A stretch of 64,000 nt of DNA from an uncultured Muribaculaceae bacterium. Lineage in GTDB: Bacteria > Bacteroidota > Bacteroidia > Bacteroidales > Muribaculaceae. The notes beneath the pieces are model-generated. The model did no database searches. It saw only the letters and a list, made by a program, of their open reading frames with translations, and was not told the DNA's origin. Below are positions 62,774 to 64,000 of this stretch, piece by piece. Each line of letters opens with the position of its first letter. Positions within the stretch are counted from its first letter, which is position 1. A program made the translations under genes and the position numbers. The DNA is taken from assembly GCA_934667475.1 (NCBI GenBank), contig CAKUMB010000004.1, forward strand, positions 1 through 64,000, written 5' to 3'.

Positions 62774-62799
62774 CGTAGTCTCGTTTGCGCGCTGTGGCG

Positions 62800-63351
62800 C
62801 TATTGGTTGAATCGCGACGGGTCGAGGTGCTTTATCACCCGTGCGGGGTTGCCCACGGCCACGGCATAGTCGGGCACATCTTTGGTCACCACCGAGGCCG
62901 CGCCCACTATGGCGTAGCGGCCCACCGTGACGCCCGGCAGCAGGGTGCTGCCAGCACCCACCCATGCGCCCTTGCACACGCGCACGGGCTTGCAGGTGAT
63001 CACGTCGCGGTCGTAGGGGTCGTGGTTGTTGCTAATGAGCTGCACGTTGGCGGCAATGCGCGCGTCATCTTCAATGGTGATGGTGCCGGCCGACATCATC
63101 AGGCAGCCGGGCATCACCACCACGTTGCTGCCAATGGTCACCTGGTTGGGGCGCACGGCAGTGAGCGGTGTCATCACCCTCGACCCCTGGCCCATATGGC
63201 CCTTGAATATCTCCCTTTGCAGGCTCCACCACTCGTCGCCGAATGGCAGTGCGTGGTTGAAGCGGTGCACCAGCTGCGCATAGTGTGCAGCCAGAGCCAC
63301 CTCCTGCTCCGATTGTCGCCTCACGTCAATTCTTGTCTCGCCCATTTCCAT
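62800..63351 (-). CDS. Hexapeptide-repeat O-acetyltransferase (maltose/galactoside acetyltransferase type)
   Basis: The 183-aa protein has a left-handed beta-helix. After an N-terminal helical segment come ITIEDDARIAANVQLISNNHDPYDRD (with the catalytic His), ITCKPVRVCKGAWVGAGSTLLPGVTVGRYAIVGAASVVTKDVPDYAVAVGNPARVIKHL. It transfers acetyl from acetyl-CoA to a sugar; the acceptor is unknown. Its ATG overlaps the rpe stop by one base (TAATG), showing translational coupling. Confidence 0.9.
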   Translation of the reverse strand: MEMGETRIDVRRQSEQEVALAAHYAQLVHRFNHALPFGDEWWSLQREIFKGHMGQGSRVMTPLTAVRPNQVTIGSNVVVMPGCLMMSAGTITIEDDARIAANVQLISNNHDPYDRDVITCKPVRVCKGAWVGAGSTLLPGVTVGRYAIVGAASVVTKDVPDYAVAVGNPARVIKHLDPSRFNQ

Positions 63352-63995
63352 TACAAGCGGTTGAGGGTGGCTATTGCCTCGAGCGGATTGGCCGATTTAA
63401 ACACGTAGTTGCCGGCCACCAGCACGTCGGCTCCTGCCTCGGCCAGCTGGCGGCCAGTGTCGGCGTTCACGCCGCCGTCGATTTCCACAAGGGCTTTCGA
63501 CCCCGTTTCGCCGATTAGGGCGCGCAGCTCGCGCAGTTTGCGCAGAGTGTTGGGAATAAACTTCTGGCCGCCGAAGCCGGGATTCACCGACATCAGCAGC
63601 ACCAGGTCGAGCTCGGCCACAATGTCGCGCAGCATGCACACCGGGGTGGCGGGGTTTAGCGTGACGCCGGCCTTCATGCCCGCATTGTGAATTTGCTGCA
63701 CCACGCGGTCGAGGTGGGTGCAGGCCTCATAGTGCACGTTCATTATCTCGGCTCCGCAGTCGCGCACCTCGCTCACAAACTTCTGCGGCTCCACTATCAT
63801 CAGGTGCACGTCCAGTGGCTTGCGGCACAGCTTCTGCACATATTTCATCACGGGAAATCCGAATGAAATGTTGGGCACAAACACACCGTCCATCACATCG
63901 AGGTGGAGCATGGCAGCCTCGCTGCCGTTAATCATTTCTAAGTCGCGCTCAAGGTTGCCGAAGTCGGCCGACAACAGCGATGGTGATACTTGCAT
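63351..63995 (-). CDS. rpe: Ribulose-phosphate 3-epimerase
   Basis: This 214-aa TIM-barrel enzyme interconverts ribulose-5-phosphate and xylulose-5-phosphate. VSPSLLSADFGNLERDLEMI, HLDVMDGVFVPNISFG (metal-binding His and Asp), HLMIVEPQKF, VNPGFGGQKFIP and EIDGGVNADTG are all present. It is complete within the window, with its start 5 bases from the edge, so its promoter lies outside. Confidence 0.97.
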   Translation of the reverse strand: MQVSPSLLSADFGNLERDLEMINGSEAAMLHLDVMDGVFVPNISFGFPVMKYVQKLCRKPLDVHLMIVEPQKFVSEVRDCGAEIMNVHYEACTHLDRVVQQIHNAGMKAGVTLNPATPVCMLRDIVAELDLVLLMSVNPGFGGQKFIPNTLRKLRELRALIGETGSKALVEIDGGVNADTGRQLAEAGADVLVAGNYVFKSANPLEAIATLNRL

Positions 63996-64000
63996 ATTGT

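Overview
The window is chromosomal DNA from a GC-rich member of the Bacteroidales, most likely a gut lineage near the Muribaculaceae. The order rests on Por/type IX secretion sorting domains, a gliding-motility-type C-terminal domain, S9B dipeptidyl peptidase IV, a UvrA variant lacking half of its first zinc finger, a long-tailed ribosomal protein S16, and above all the promoter grammar: many genes are preceded by TAnnTTTG, often with TTTG or TTG about 19-20 bases upstream, which is the Bacteroidetes -33/-7 consensus. The family is an inference.

Layout. 0-6.6 kb: two tRNAs (Gly, Leu), dipeptidyl peptidase IV, miaA, an NCS2 uracil/xanthine permease, a tiny membrane protein and a convergent MATE transporter. 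6.7-10.4 kb: an etfB-etfA-acyl-CoA dehydrogenase operon (minus strand). 10.5-17.3 kb: rarA, an NhaC antiporter, a stand-alone reverse transcriptase and a divergent heavy-metal P-type ATPase. 17.4-22.9 kb: purL and purH. 22.9-29.05 kb: the elongasome genes mreB, mreC, mreD, PBP2 and rodA. 29.07-37.1 kb: a complete type II-C CRISPR-Cas system. 37.2-42.6 kb: a gliding-motility-type surface protein, a lytic transglycosylase and uvrA. 42.6-44 kb: an AT-rich control region rich in inverted repeats ahead of a helix-turn-helix regulator. 44.1-48.1 kb: pyrK-pyrD, a SpoU rRNA/tRNA methyltransferase and radA. 48.4-54.4 kb: two uncharacterised proteins, tRNA-Gln, rpsP, a Fur-family regulator, purA and a DUF1015 protein. 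54.6-61.9 kb: two large type IX cargo proteins (a four-module adhesin-like protein and an N-acetylmuramoyl-L-alanine amidase) plus a beta-propeller lipoprotein-like protein. 62-64 kb: a membrane-protein fragment, a hexapeptide acetyltransferase and rpe.

The main system is the CRISPR-Cas9 locus. Cas9 (1378 aa), Cas1 and Cas2 are read on the plus strand. Both RNA components appear to be read on the minus strand: a tracrRNA (about 29071-29147) with its own TTTG-N19-TATATTTG promoter and a terminator shared with rodA, and a 28-repeat array (47-nt repeats, 27 spacers of 29-31 nt). Every full repeat carries, on the minus strand, TTG-N19-TATCTTTG, which is a Bacteroidetes promoter inside the repeat. 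This predicts that each spacer is expressed from its own repeat, as described for Neisseria type II-C arrays but using a different sigma-factor consensus. A bidirectional terminator between cas2 and the array closes both converging transcripts.

The second candidate of interest is the 545-aa reverse transcriptase at 13.4-15.1 kb. It has intact RT motifs (D164, PQGS, YRDD), a long C-terminal helical-looking extension and no group II intron or retron hallmarks, so it could be a defence-associated RT. Its exact class cannot be fixed from sequence inspection.
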